NCBI GenBank assembly: GCA_022376465.1
Contig: JACDTU010000024.1
Coordinates: 332,936 to 396,935 of the forward strand
Length of the DNA stretch: 64,000 nucleotides
Origin: Cubamyces lactineus
Taxonomy: Eukaryota > Basidiomycota > Agaricomycetes > Polyporales > Polyporaceae
Direction of reading: 5' to 3'
The notes beneath the pieces are model-generated. The model saw only the letters and a list, made by a program, of their open reading frames with translations. It was not told the DNA's origin and did not search any database. This document shows positions 24,442 through 34,600 of this stretch, one piece after another. Position numbers and translations under genes: made by a program. Within the stretch, counting starts at the first letter, position 1. The number at the start of each line of letters is the position of its first letter.

Positions 24442-26007
24442 TGTGTATGCCAGCCGTTGACCGTCCGTCGAAGGATATACGATCCGAGTTGTATTGCAGG
24501 CGAGGGTGCCCCCACGCTACCGCAGCACATAGGAAGTCGAGCCGTTTCCCAGGCCTGACCGTCGCGTGCGAACGTGACACCGCCAAGTGGCCACGAGTGG
24601 ATGAGAAGCGGGACTCGGCCAAGTCTGCAACAGATTAACAAGACGCTCACAGAACGACTTCGAGGTGAACAGTAGCGCACAGGTGTGCTTGTAGCGGCAT
24701 CTGCACATCGAGGTGTACAGGATCATGCCGGTATGGGCAACCTGGGCCTCGCGAGCTTCAGGCGGGAGCGAGGTTTGATACGTAAAACTTGAACCACGGA
24801 GGTATCTAGTAGTGCCAAGTTGGCAGGCCATGGCAGGTTTGGCTTGGATAGTGTTGCCGTCAAGCCAGCCAAACCAAGCCGGAGAGCTTGCGATAGCAGG
24901 CTGTAGCAAGCGGAGTTGCGGAGTAGCTGGCTAAGCTCGAACTTGCTAGCTGGCTTGATTTCGGAGTGGACGCGGACAAGCGACGTTCCCAACCCAACCA
25001 AGGTGTCCAAGGCTATTGAATGGATCGTAATGAACGTACGCCGAGCGCATTGAGTCAATGGGGTCTGGCAATTGGGCCAACAAAAACGTACCAGCGTCTA
25101 AGGATGGCCGAGGTGCCCGATGGACAGAGATAGTGTAGGCGCCGTCAGGGGTTGGCTTGAGTGAATCCGGGATTATCCACGCATCCGTTCCCACGGTATC
25201 CGTAGATGCATCCATTTACAACCATACCCACGGTCCGGTCCTTGTCGTGACACGACATAAGGGAGCAATGTCAGCAGGCAAAAGTCACACTAGCATCGGC
25301 CCACCGCCGCCAGTGGCCGCCTGATGTAAACAAAGCTTCAGAAAGTATGAGTCCATTTATTAATTGTGTATTATGAAGGGCCCGGTGTGTAACTACTGTC
25401 CAGTATATACGTCGCATCATAAGTCATGAGTGACAAAGTCATGAGCGTGCAGGTTCACAGAACATTAGTAAGTGCTAGAGGTTCAAAGTACTTCAGAAGT
25501 AAGCATATTGAACGAATGGTCAAAGGTAAGCTCAGGTCGGAAGTGGGGGCAGCATGGAGGGAAAGGGAGGTATCAGCAATGATCTGCCCATGCGGAGACA
25601 CATGTCCTCATGCGGAACATCTGTGAAGGCATTCCTTCTTGATTCCAGTTGATCATGGTAGAGCAGCCTGAGGTGCCGTGGATGCTATGTCCAGCAGATC
25701 GCACATTCTGCACCAATTCTGGATTGCAAAGCTGCTAGAGCACATGTAGCTTTCTGTCTCGCGTCGTGCCTTGTGGCAGACTTATATGGTTGCGCTTCTG
25801 AGTGGCCTCAATGGATGCCAGTGGGCAGAGTGGCATCTGGCTCGAGGATTGCGTGGCCGAGCCACCAGCTGTGGGAGGATTAAAGACTTGGGGACCCGGG
25901 AGTAGAGCTCAAAGATGAACAGCTTGAGCCATGAGATAGAATAGAGGACGAGGAATCCAAGGAAGGTGGCGGTTCAGTGTGGGGGGCACCAGTGTGATAA
26001 CAACAGT
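24442..26007. other. intergenic stretch ahead of the retroelement cluster
   Basis: No secure gene. A short minus-strand frame from 25215 to about 25090 (MDASTDTVGTDAWIIPDSL, ending at a GTACGT-type donor) could be the first exon of a lost gene. Nothing recognisable follows it. A patch rich in AGCCAGC/TTGCTAGC words lies near 24840-24960. From about 25900 the sequence runs into the flank of the first LTR. Confidence 0.4.
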
Positions 26008-26537
26008 TGTTACGCTTTTGAGCGTGACTCTTAAACTATCAAGCCTTAAGACATCAATGAATAGAGAGCTTGTTTCTATTCGATTACTAGCCCTAGCTTG
26101 TTGAAGATAAGCGTGTAGTAACTTGTTCAGTGAAAGCGAGTTAACAAGCAATCCGAGTTTGTAATTTGCGAAGAGACTGAAAGCTGAGGGTCGCTCTGTG
26201 GTATCGCCTCTTATATACATGTACAGAAACCAAAGAGAGGAATGTTCTAGCGTATTCAGGGACTTTCTGGTATGTCGTAGTCAGCGCTAGTTGAACCTAG
26301 TACCACTGTGGCAGTGCTGCTGTGCACTGCGGGCGGATGCGCAGAAGCGACTGTGCACCCCTATATGGTAAGTATAGAGTAAGTGCTAGAAAGTCCTAGC
26401 TAAGACAAGAACGTTCCTGTCCTAAAGAACCATAGCTACAATCCTAGGGTCCACCATATCCGTATTATACAGGGAACATAGCACAAGTCCATAACAAATC
26501 GTAAAGTTTGTAAACCGCTTATCGTACATTTGTAACA
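26008..26537 (-). repeat. 3' LTR of E1
   Basis: Read on the minus strand it starts TGTTACAAATG and ends GCGTAACA, with TATATAAG-type promoter sequence (around 26211-26218). It matches, in inverted orientation, the LTR at 43597-44128 along most of its length, with scattered substitutions and small indels. It directly follows a polypurine tract. Confidence 0.88.
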
Positions 26538-26551
26538 TCAGCTCCCCCTCC
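26538..26551 (-). other. polypurine tract of E1
   Basis: On the minus strand the sequence is GGAGGGGGAGCTGA, placed directly before the TG of the 3' LTR, the position of the plus-strand DNA primer in LTR retroelements. It fixes E1's orientation. Confidence 0.8.
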
Positions 26552-26571
26552 GCTGAAGGTCGTTCTCGACC

Positions 26572-27867
26572 TTAGAGATCCACTATAGCATTAGGGTTTC
26601 TCTCAACAACCTCTGGGCGATAAATGTCCAAAGATATGTTAATGAGGTCAGCTTCATTGCCAACCACCTGAATGCAATCCCACAACGTACACTCCATCAT
26701 CGACATACCTAGAGTCTGGTGGTAAGTTGTTGGAATGCGCACTGCTTCGATCTTGAAGGCAGGAAAATTCCCTCGTTGAGTGATAACGTCATCAATGAGA
26801 AGAGAAGCTGCCTTAGTAGTCCTTACTGAAGCCTCTGGCCACCGAAGATGGTAGAAAGCCATGATGTGAGTGACTGACGTGCCGAAGGACTCATTAGGGA
26901 CCATGAAGATTTCACCATTGGAGTTGATGTAACCGAGTCGATCTCCTCTGGTTCCTCGAAAGAAACCGCATCGTCCACGAGGGTCCTCGACATTCTTAAT
27001 AAGAGTCATCGGAGAAGGGGGAGGAGGAGAGGGAGCCCTAACAGCAACCTTGAGGGCTTCATGGAACTCCTCTTCCGAAAGTTCATCAACAGTGCTGAGC
27101 TCAAGATTGTTGAGCTCCGGGAGTAAGTCGAAAGACCCGACCTCAGAGCAAGGTGAGTCAGAACGAGAAGAGACAAGGGAGGGAGTGGACTCCTTGGCCG
27201 GAGTCAGACCCCACTTGATAGCCTCCTCCTCAGGGTCAGGGGTGGAGACCTTTCAAGGGTCCGTCAAGGGAGTGGACCATCCTCCAGAGTGCTCCTCGTC
27301 CTCATCTTCATCCTCATCCGAGGAATCTGCTCCGAAAGGCTTCTAGTAGTTGTCGAGACGCGTAGGCCAGAAAACATGTCCCCAGTTCTGAGTACTATGT
27401 TGGTTGCGAAGCGGCATGAGATCCGAGAGGACCCCTGTGACCTGGGGGTTAGCGAGCATAGACATGACTTTCTCTGCCGCATGGATCACCGCTTGGTAGG
27501 CCTCGCTTGCGACTTAAATCACCTTCTTCTTCTCCGACTTGGGCGCCGGTGTTCTCTTGTTGTACTTGAGGAGAACAGTGTACGAGGGAGTGGCCCTAGC
27601 CAGAGCGCGGTAGACGTCGATGAGGTCCTTAACCTTGGGGAGATGGGAGACCCTAGCCTCAACATGGCTATAGAGGTCAGAGTGAATGATAAACCAGCCA
27701 ATACAATCAGTGAGGGTACCTTTGTTGTGAATAGAAATCGTGTGTCGGGGAAGATGATTGTAGAACACCATTCGCCGTTCACGAATGAAGTTGGGAGGGC
27801 GAGGGATATGACGTCTCGAGCCCTCAGTGAAGCGGTGTTCAGTGAGACAAGTACAAGTGTAGACCAT
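26572..27867 (-). pseudogene. extra 3' reading frame of E1, broken
   Basis: Downstream of the chromodomain, E1 has a further coding stretch starting MVYTCTCLTEHRF and running to a stop at 26572. Preserved blocks include RRMVFYNHLPRHTISIHNK, then SLPTP-free acidic Ser/Glu sequence around 27050-27340. The last block starts MTLIKNVEDPRGRCGFFRG and includes LLIDDVITQRGNFPAFKIE and ends RNPNAIVDL. At least two frame changes or stops separate the blocks (a stop near 27514 and others around 27340 and 27250). I recognise no domain. Position between pol and the LTR is where some Gypsy elements carry accessory or envelope-like genes, but I see no clear membrane segment. A second, unrelated extra 3' ORF exists in E2. 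Confidence 0.55.
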
Positions 27868-28183
27868 TGTAAAGATATGAAAATTTGTTGAGAAATTTGA
27901 AGAAATATTTGAGAGGGGAGTGCGATGAGTTGTTCGCCGCAACTTGTGCCTCTTCTTATAGTTGCGCAGGATCGTCTGCGCATTCTTGAGATGCTGTTCT
28001 GGCTCCCAAGAATTTTCCGATGCGGGCCAACCCTTCCAAGCCACGAGATACTGCTTTTGGGTACCTCTAGTATAGTGACTTAGGATCGCCTCTACCTCCC
28101 ATTCCTCCCCTTCAGTCGACTCTGGGGTTGGAACTGGTGGAGGGCGGATGTAGTCTGGGCTGTGCTCCTTTGTTGTGTGGTAC
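27868..28183 (-). pseudogene. E1 chromodomain end of pol (severed from integrase)
   Basis: Starts at the E2 insertion point with YHTTKEHSPDYIRPPP and carries the chromodomain: EWEVEAILSHYTRGTQKQYL, then VAWKGWPASENSWEPEQHL and NAQTILRNYKKRHKL. Chromodomains of chromoviruses bind histone marks and steer integration. The aromatic/acidic pattern is well kept. The preceding part of the protein (HPVFHTVLLTLY) lies 10.6 kb away at 38747 and joins perfectly once E2 and one copy of the GGTAC duplication are removed. Confidence 0.85.
28179..28183. repeat. target-site duplication of E2, left copy
   Basis: GGTAC directly ahead of the TG of the left LTR; the same five bases follow the right LTR at 38742-38746. 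Five bp is the usual Gypsy duplication. Removing E2 plus one copy restores E1's reading frame (LLTLY joined to HTTKEH). Confidence 0.92.
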
Positions 28184-28461
28184 TGTAAGGATTCCGTGCA
28201 ACTAGCACGGATCCACACTGGAATGTGCCACGAGCACATTCCGACATTCCGAAGGGGATGGCGCTAATTGCGCCATCCGCGTAGATTACAAACACTTGTA
28301 CTAGATCTATGCGAGCGTACGGCGCCCTAGACGTTCGGGGTCTGGGCGCCTGGTGGGTAAGTCTTTCTTACCCACCATCCTCACGAGTACGCCGAGCCCA
28401 ATACGAGCCCGGTCCAGAGTACTTGAGGATAGGGTGTGGAAGACACCCGTGAGTTTTAACA
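28184..28461 (+). repeat. 5' LTR of E2
   Basis: Runs from TGTAAGGATTCC to GTTTTAACA. Contains four inverted repeats: arm CCGTGC with loop AACTA at 28200; arm GGAATGTGC with loop CACGA at 28229; arm GGATGGCGC with loop TAATT at 28265; arm GGTGGGTAAG with loop TCTTT at 28362. An imperfect fifth starts at the GGCGCC of 28321. Nearly identical to 38463-38741. Confidence 0.93.
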
Positions 28462-28564
28462 CTTTTTTACTCTCCCGAGTAGCGAACAACAAGCCCGAAT
28501 TGGGCCCGACGTCACACGTCATCAAGAATCCCCCATTCCACCAACTCAACTTCTATCTCTAGAC

Positions 28565-29320
28565 ATGGCGTCTAGAGATTCTCCCACAGGAGAGGGGCAA
28601 CCATCACGGTTGTCCCCGAAGACAACTCGTCCTCCTCTCGCACCTCTTGCCACGTCGGCATCAGGTCCGAGCAGGTCCACCCCCTCGCAATTAGCGGGGG
28701 GTTCTTCACCTTTCGAATTGCTGCAAGCTGGCAGCGCGACGACCTCCAAGAAACCTTCACCTCTCGCTAGCAGAGCAGCTAGCAAGAGCCGGCCAAGCAG
28801 CAGATCATCAAACCGTTCAAACGCGAACAGTGACCGAGGTAAGCGAAGGGCTACCTCGCCCCGAGCATACAGAACTCCACCCGAGACAGAAGAGCCCGCC
28901 GAGCAATTAGTTCGCGCGGGTAACAAGCAATCACCTAGGTCGGATCACGAAGGACGATTGCAACAAGCAATCGAGTCGGGACAAGTGTCTAGACGTCAGT
29001 CAGAGCAAGGCAGCCAAGCGCTGCAGAAAGCCGCGATAGCCGGCTTACTTCGAGATGCGCGAGCACGATATAGCCAGCTCGCACAACAAGTGCAGCAGGC
29101 TGAAGAGCAATTCACAGCTCAAATAGAAGCTGTAATGGCTGCTACTGGGTTGTCCTTGGACTGGGAAGACGAGCGAGAAAACGACAAGTCGTCATTTCAT
29201 GAGGATGACGCCATGTCCTCCAGAGACGAACAGCAGGTGGACGATCTAGTCCAACCTGAAGAAAACGACCAGTCAGGCCCCGAAGAAGAAGGACCTCAAC
29301 GATTCGTGAGTGGAGTGTAA
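28565..29320 (+). CDS. E2 ORF1, probable N-terminal part of Gag
   Basis: 251-residue frame: Ser/Pro/Arg-rich first 120 residues (MASRDSPTGEGQPSRLSPK, then SRPSSRSSNRSNANSDRGK), a helical Gln/Ala-rich segment around residues 155-190 (ARYSQLAQQVQQAEEQFTAQ) and an acidic tail. It ends in UAA. Ten codons later, in the same frame, comes the Gag start, and the intervening codons (EALHRLDAGR) flow into Gag without a break. This suggests ORF1 and Gag were, or still are, one protein. The start codon sits in the 5-nt loop of a perfect 10-bp inverted repeat (arms 28555-28564 and 28570-28579), and the stop lies in the loop of another (arms 29310-29315 and 29327-29332). No domain is recognised. Confidence 0.7.
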   Translation: MASRDSPTGEGQPSRLSPKTTRPPLAPLATSASGPSRSTPSQLAGGSSPFELLQAGSATTSKKPSPLASRAASKSRPSSRSSNRSNANSDRGKRRATSPRAYRTPPETEEPAEQLVRAGNKQSPRSDHEGRLQQAIESGQVSRRQSEQGSQALQKAAIAGLLRDARARYSQLAQQVQQAEEQFTAQIEAVMAATGLSLDWEDERENDKSSFHEDDAMSSRDEQQVDDLVQPEENDQSGPEEEGPQRFVSGV

Positions 29321-29350
29321 GAAGCTCTCCACCGTCTTGATGCAGGACGA

Positions 29351-31639
29351 ATGCATCGTCTGCGAAGTGCCGGATTGGCGGAAGAGGAGCACTTCATTAG
29401 TACTCCTCAAACAAGCCCGTCGTATCATTCGGCCAGTGCCCAATTTGGACGCACCGAGGAGCAACGAGCCCCTCGGCGTAGTGTCGCGTTCGATGGGCTT
29501 GGTCCAAGTTCGATGCCGTCCGTTGAGGATTCGCTGGTTGCGGATCCCCAGCCTTCAGCATCGAGAGGTCCGGCATATAGGCAGACGGCGTGGACTTTGC
29601 CATTATCGGGACCGAGTGCCTGGGGTCCTCGTAGGACCTCGATGGCACCTACTATCACAGCGCCTATCTCGGGTTCACGCGAACCACGAGAAGACTTAGC
29701 CTACGTTGGCCCCATAGCCAACGTACGCGATGGTATAGGAGTCCAAAGGCTCCTTACCATGATAGATGAACAAGTGGGAAGTGATCCCACCGACGAGCCG
29801 CCTGCGTATTTGAAGCTGGCTAAATTGCCAGCTCCACCGCAATTCGAAGGCAAGGACGACGCCGACAAGTTCGAGGTCTGGCTTCAAAGCCTACTCGAAT
29901 ATTTCAGTACCCTGCGCCTAACTGGCAAAGGGTTCGATAAGGATCGTCTGCGACTAGCAGGCAATAGCCTAGGTGGCAACGCAGCCACCTGGTTCTACAA
30001 CACCATCAAGTCCCCGACGCGCGAGAAGACGCACTGGACGTTCGAAGAAGCCATAGTAGGCTTATATCGACGGTTCATTCACCGCGATATGCATTTGGTA
30101 GCAGAGCAGCAATTCGCTGCTCTGAAATACGACTCCACTAAGGGTGGAGTCGCAGCTCTTTACGAACAGATGCGCTTCCACGCCGACAAGATGTGGGAGA
30201 AGCCTACCGACTTCCAGATGCGCAAGAAACTGCTCGAAACATTACCCTACCAATTCGAGCAAACCCTCACTATATACAAAGGGCTATCTGCCCAGTATAA
30301 CACATTCTGGGAGATTTACCAGGCCGCGCTCGAATATGAGCAAAGCCTCCGAATTCTGCAAAGCCGCCGAAACTCGCGTGAAACATCGGGTACACAGGCT
30401 AGTACCTCTAGTTCAGGCAAAGCATCACGAGACGCTAAGTCTGGACGATCGCATGGAACATCACATCGTCAGCAACAACGAACCACTGCAAATAGCAGTG
30501 GCAAACCGGGATGGTCCTATCATAGACCATCCGACAATCGAAATTACCGTGCACCTCAAGCGAGTGCTTCAGGTACACGGCCCACTTCATCCACTAATGT
30601 ACCCCGCAATGAGCGCGGTACGGGTCCGGTGAAGTGCTTCGCATGTGGCCAAATAGGCCATTACGCAAGTGATCCAACCTGTCCGAAGTATGGGAAGCAA
30701 AATACTTCCCATAACGCGAGGATGTTCGCGCAGCAAGTAGTGCCCGAACCTCCAGCGGACGAAGAAGAGCCGGTTCCACTAGAACCTGCTGAAGTCCCTT
30801 CTAAGGAGGAAGCGGAAGAGGAACATCCCTTTTCCGAAACAATCCCTGAACCCGAAGCGGATTACCCCGAATCCGAATTCGGAGGTAATGGATCTCAATA
30901 CGAATCGGATCGAGAAGACTTACCCTCGCCGATATTCGAAGAAGAGATCGAATTCAATGGCATGCGCGTAGCAGCAATAAAAGAGATCGAAACTGATCTC
31001 TTGCGAGCCCATGCGATGGCCGTTCAACCAGAACGGAACATCCGGCATGGGTGGCTATACGATGCTAAGGTCCGAAGGTTGACAAGGCCTGAAGACCAAC
31101 CGAAGCGTAATGAGTACGCACAGCGCACACTATGTGCTGAGATACCCATCAATGGTATCAAAGCTCTGGCGTTATTCGATTCGGGTTGCACAACCGACTC
31201 GATGACACACGAGATGGCGTATCTGTGCAGAGCAGATCGCATCGACCTGAATGAACCCGTTGGGCTCCAACTAGGAACCAAGGGAAGTAGAACGCGCATC
31301 AATTTCGGTGCGCGTGCTACGGTACAGGTCGGCCCAGTCAAGGCTGACCACTACTTCGATGTAGTAGACATCGACAAATACGATGTCATCTTGGGTACCA
31401 TGTTCTGTCGAGAGCACAAAGTAGTGCTCAACTTTGGCAACGACACGGTAACGGTAAAGGGACAATCGATTAGATTGTTCGACCCGGCCGAGTACGAAAC
31501 GCGAAGACGACGTCAGGAAAATGACGTCGCAAAAGGAATTGCACAAAGCAATATCCCGCCACCTAAGGCTAATCGGCCTATGGTGGACAAGGGAAAGAAT
31601 ACAACCCAGTATTCTACGCCCACAGCATCCGCAAAGTAG
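29351..31639 (+). CDS. gag: E2 Gag with zinc knuckle and retropepsin domain
   Basis: 762 residues. A Ty3/Gypsy-type gag core spans about residues 155-340: PPQFEGKDDADKFEVWLQSL, then NAATWFYNTIKSP, LYRRFIHRDMHLVAEQQFAA and MRKKLLETLPYQFE. A nucleocapsid zinc knuckle CFACGQIGHYASDPTC near residue 430 has C-x2-C-x4-H-x6-C spacing, two residues longer than usual before the last Cys. An acidic linker leads to an aspartic protease with the catalytic triad DSG in ALFDSGCTTDSMTHEM (about residue 610) and the later hydrophobic strand YDVILGTMF. It ends in UAG, followed in the same frame by pol, so the protease is on the Gag side of the stop. It forms the virus-like particle and binds genomic RNA. Confidence 0.88.
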   Translation: MHRLRSAGLAEEEHFISTPQTSPSYHSASAQFGRTEEQRAPRRSVAFDGLGPSSMPSVEDSLVADPQPSASRGPAYRQTAWTLPLSGPSAWGPRRTSMAPTITAPISGSREPREDLAYVGPIANVRDGIGVQRLLTMIDEQVGSDPTDEPPAYLKLAKLPAPPQFEGKDDADKFEVWLQSLLEYFSTLRLTGKGFDKDRLRLAGNSLGGNAATWFYNTIKSPTREKTHWTFEEAIVGLYRRFIHRDMHLVAEQQFAALKYDSTKGGVAALYEQMRFHADKMWEKPTDFQMRKKLLETLPYQFEQTLTIYKGLSAQYNTFWEIYQAALEYEQSLRILQSRRNSRETSGTQASTSSSGKASRDAKSGRSHGTSHRQQQRTTANSSGKPGWSYHRPSDNRNYRAPQASASGTRPTSSTNVPRNERGTGPVKCFACGQIGHYASDPTCPKYGKQNTSHNARMFAQQVVPEPPADEEEPVPLEPAEVPSKEEAEEEHPFSETIPEPEADYPESEFGGNGSQYESDREDLPSPIFEEEIEFNGMRVAAIKEIETDLLRAHAMAVQPERNIRHGWLYDAKVRRLTRPEDQPKRNEYAQRTLCAEIPINGIKALALFDSGCTTDSMTHEMAYLCRADRIDLNEPVGLQLGTKGSRTRINFGARATVQVGPVKADHYFDVVDIDKYDVILGTMFCREHKVVLNFGNDTVTVKGQSIRLFDPAEYETRRRRQENDVAKGIAQSNIPPPKANRPMVDKGKNTTQYSTPTASAK

Positions 31640-34600
31640 AGGAGCGTGGTGCATTCCACGAAAGTGGAACCCTCCCGAACGCACCGCGCGACAAGCGACT
31701 TAATGTCGTCAGGAGGGGGAGGGGACGGCAACTCAGCCGTTAAGATTCCTGTACGACATCAAGGTCGGGCCAAAACAGACTCAGCCCCAAATATCAATGA
31801 AAGATTTGTGCCAACTAGGCACTCATCTACGGAACCCAGAAGAGACCGATGGGGTCAAGAAGATCCCTACGGAATGAACGAGATGCTTGATCGGATTGCA
31901 AAAGAGCAATGGGAAGATGAGATAATACGACGAAGCCACGTTGGCTTCGTCATAGACGAAAAAGAGGAGGAGCTAATCAAGCTCCGCGAAAAGTGGTATG
32001 CGAAGACGGAGGACATCATGCGTCCTCCGCCAGATGAATTACCTCCTTATAGGGAGATAAATCATCGCATTCCACTCATCGACGAACAGAAGAAGTACCG
32101 CTATCACCTACCTCGGTGTGCGGAAGTAGTCAAGCCCGCACTGATCGAGAAGATCAGGCGGTACGTTAAGGCAGGATGGTGGCGACATGCCACTGTGGAG
32201 CAAGCAGCTCCCCTGCTATGCGTAGCCAAGAAAGACGGCAAATTACGGACAGTTGTTGACGCACGTCAGCGTAACAACAATACGGTCCACGACCTCACGC
32301 CATTTCCGGACCAGGATCTGATCCGGATGGATGTCGCTCGAGCTAAGTATCGCTCGAAGATCGACTTATCCGATGCGTATGAACAAATACGCATAATAGC
32401 TGAGGACGTGTGGAAGACAGCGTTTGCCACTCCTTGTGGCACGTTTGTGAGCGAGGTCATGCAACAGGGTGACACGAACGCTCCATCAACGTTCCAACGC
32501 CTGATGACTTCCTTGTTCTGGGATTGCATTGGACGATTTGTCCATGTATATCTCGACGATATCTTTGTGTATTCGGACTCCATCGAGGAACACGAAAAGC
32601 ACCTGGAGATCGTCTTCGAGAAGCTACGCAAAGCGCAGCTGTATTTAAGCCGCAAAAAATGCGACTTATTCTCGAAGGACATGGACTGTCTCGGTCATCG
32701 AATAGATGATCGGGGACTTCACGCCGATATGGACAAGATGAGCAGAATCCGCAATTGGAGGACTCCTCGTTCGTACCAGGAAGTGCAACGCTTCCTGGGT
32801 CTAGTCAACTACCTCGCACACTTCATGCCTGATGTAACGGCGTACACCACGCCATTATCGGGTATGATTAGGAACGACAGACCTTTCGTCTGGCGCGCAT
32901 TGCACGACAAGTGCTTTGAGTCGATCAAAGCCTTGGCTTGCAAAGTTCCCATTCTCAAGCCGATCGACCCCAACAGGAATGAGCCTATTTGGCTCATTTG
33001 CGACGCTTCCGTATATGGGCTCGGTGCCCTATACGGCCAAGGACCTAACTGGCAAACCTGTCGTCCTGCTGGACTTCTATCTAAGAAGTTCACGAGTGCG
33101 CAACGAGCGTACCCCACTTATGAGCAGGAAGCTCTAGCAATTCTCGAAGGATTGATGAAGTGGGAGGACAAACTACTAGGACGACATGTCCACGTAGTAA
33201 CAGACCACAAGGCCTTGGAATTCTTGCAAGGGATACCTCGGCCCAACAGCCGACAAATCCGGTGGTACGAGTTTTTAGCTCGTTTCCAGTACGACATCAC
33301 GTACATCCCGGGCAAGTTGAACAAAGTAGCTGACTGCTTGTCACGCTACTATGAGAACGACAACTTCGATGAACCCGTCAACGAGTGGGACTACGTCAAC
33401 GCAGACGTACGTCTTGATCCGAATGGGGATTTTCTTCCCTTTTCGCGAATGATCGAGTTGAAGGCTAGTCGTATTTTGCGACGATCTGCAAGGCTAGCGG
33501 AGAAGCAAGAAGCTTCTCTTGCTGCAAAAGCCAAACTTCCAGAAGTTGTCGAAGATCGCGTTCAGGAAGCCCAACAGCTTTCTGTAGCCCGTCCACAAAC
33601 AGTGAACGAGGCTCCGAAGAAGGACGAAGATCCTACAGTAGGAGAACTCCTATCATCAGGACCTCCACTCAAGATTCGAGTGGAATCACAAGATGGATTC
33701 CATAACGCTATCCGAAAGGGATACGTTATGGACACGATGTTCAAGAAAATCGTCGAGGATCCGTCTCAGCACAAGGCCTTCACCATGCGTGAAGGTCTTC
33801 TCTACACTCAGAACCATAGCGGTAGCGAGGTACTATGTGTACCTCGCGTACTACTCAAGGCTAGGATGCTGCCCGAGCTAGTTATCGACCGTGCTCACGG
33901 CACGCTTGGTCATCTCGGGCCTCAACGCACGTCTGACTACGTTAGGCGATGGTTCTGGTGGCCTAGCCTACGCAAGGACGTAGATAAATTCTGCACATCT
34001 TGCGGCACTTGTCAGACCATTAAGGCGAGCAATCAGCTCCCTATGGGTCTCTTACATAGTTTACCAATTCCACGAATGCCGTGGAATTCGATTTCGATGG
34101 ATTTTGTGGGTCCTTTCCCGCCGTCGCACGGACACGATTATGTGTGGGTGATCGTCTGTCGATTAACTTCACTGGTACACTTAGTACCTATCAATACTAC
34201 TACTACCGCGGCCGAGTTGGCCATGGTCTATCTACGAGAAGTAGTGCGACTGCATGGACTGCCCGAGACTATTGTGTCTGACAGGGACAGCAAGTTCACG
34301 TCCAAATTTTGGCGCGAACTGCACCGGTTGATGGGGGCTAAATTGCTCATGTCGACCGCTTTTCACCCACAGACAGATGGACTTAGCGAGCGAACTATTC
34401 GTTCGGTCACGCAAATTCTGAGAGCCATGGTAGCTCCGGACCAGAAAGACTGGTACGATAAGCTACCCCTAGCCGAATTCGCCTTGAATTCAGCTACAAA
34501 CGCATCTACTGGGTTTGCTCCATTCGAGTTGACCTACGGCTACTTGCCGAAGTCAATGAGTGGTATCTCCACAGATACGCACTATCCCGGAGTGAAGGAG

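Noticed and set aside
31640..31700. Pol translated from its own ATG instead of readthrough
   Set aside because: Possible, but the unbroken frame after UAG and the nearby hairpin make readthrough the simpler view; not excluded.
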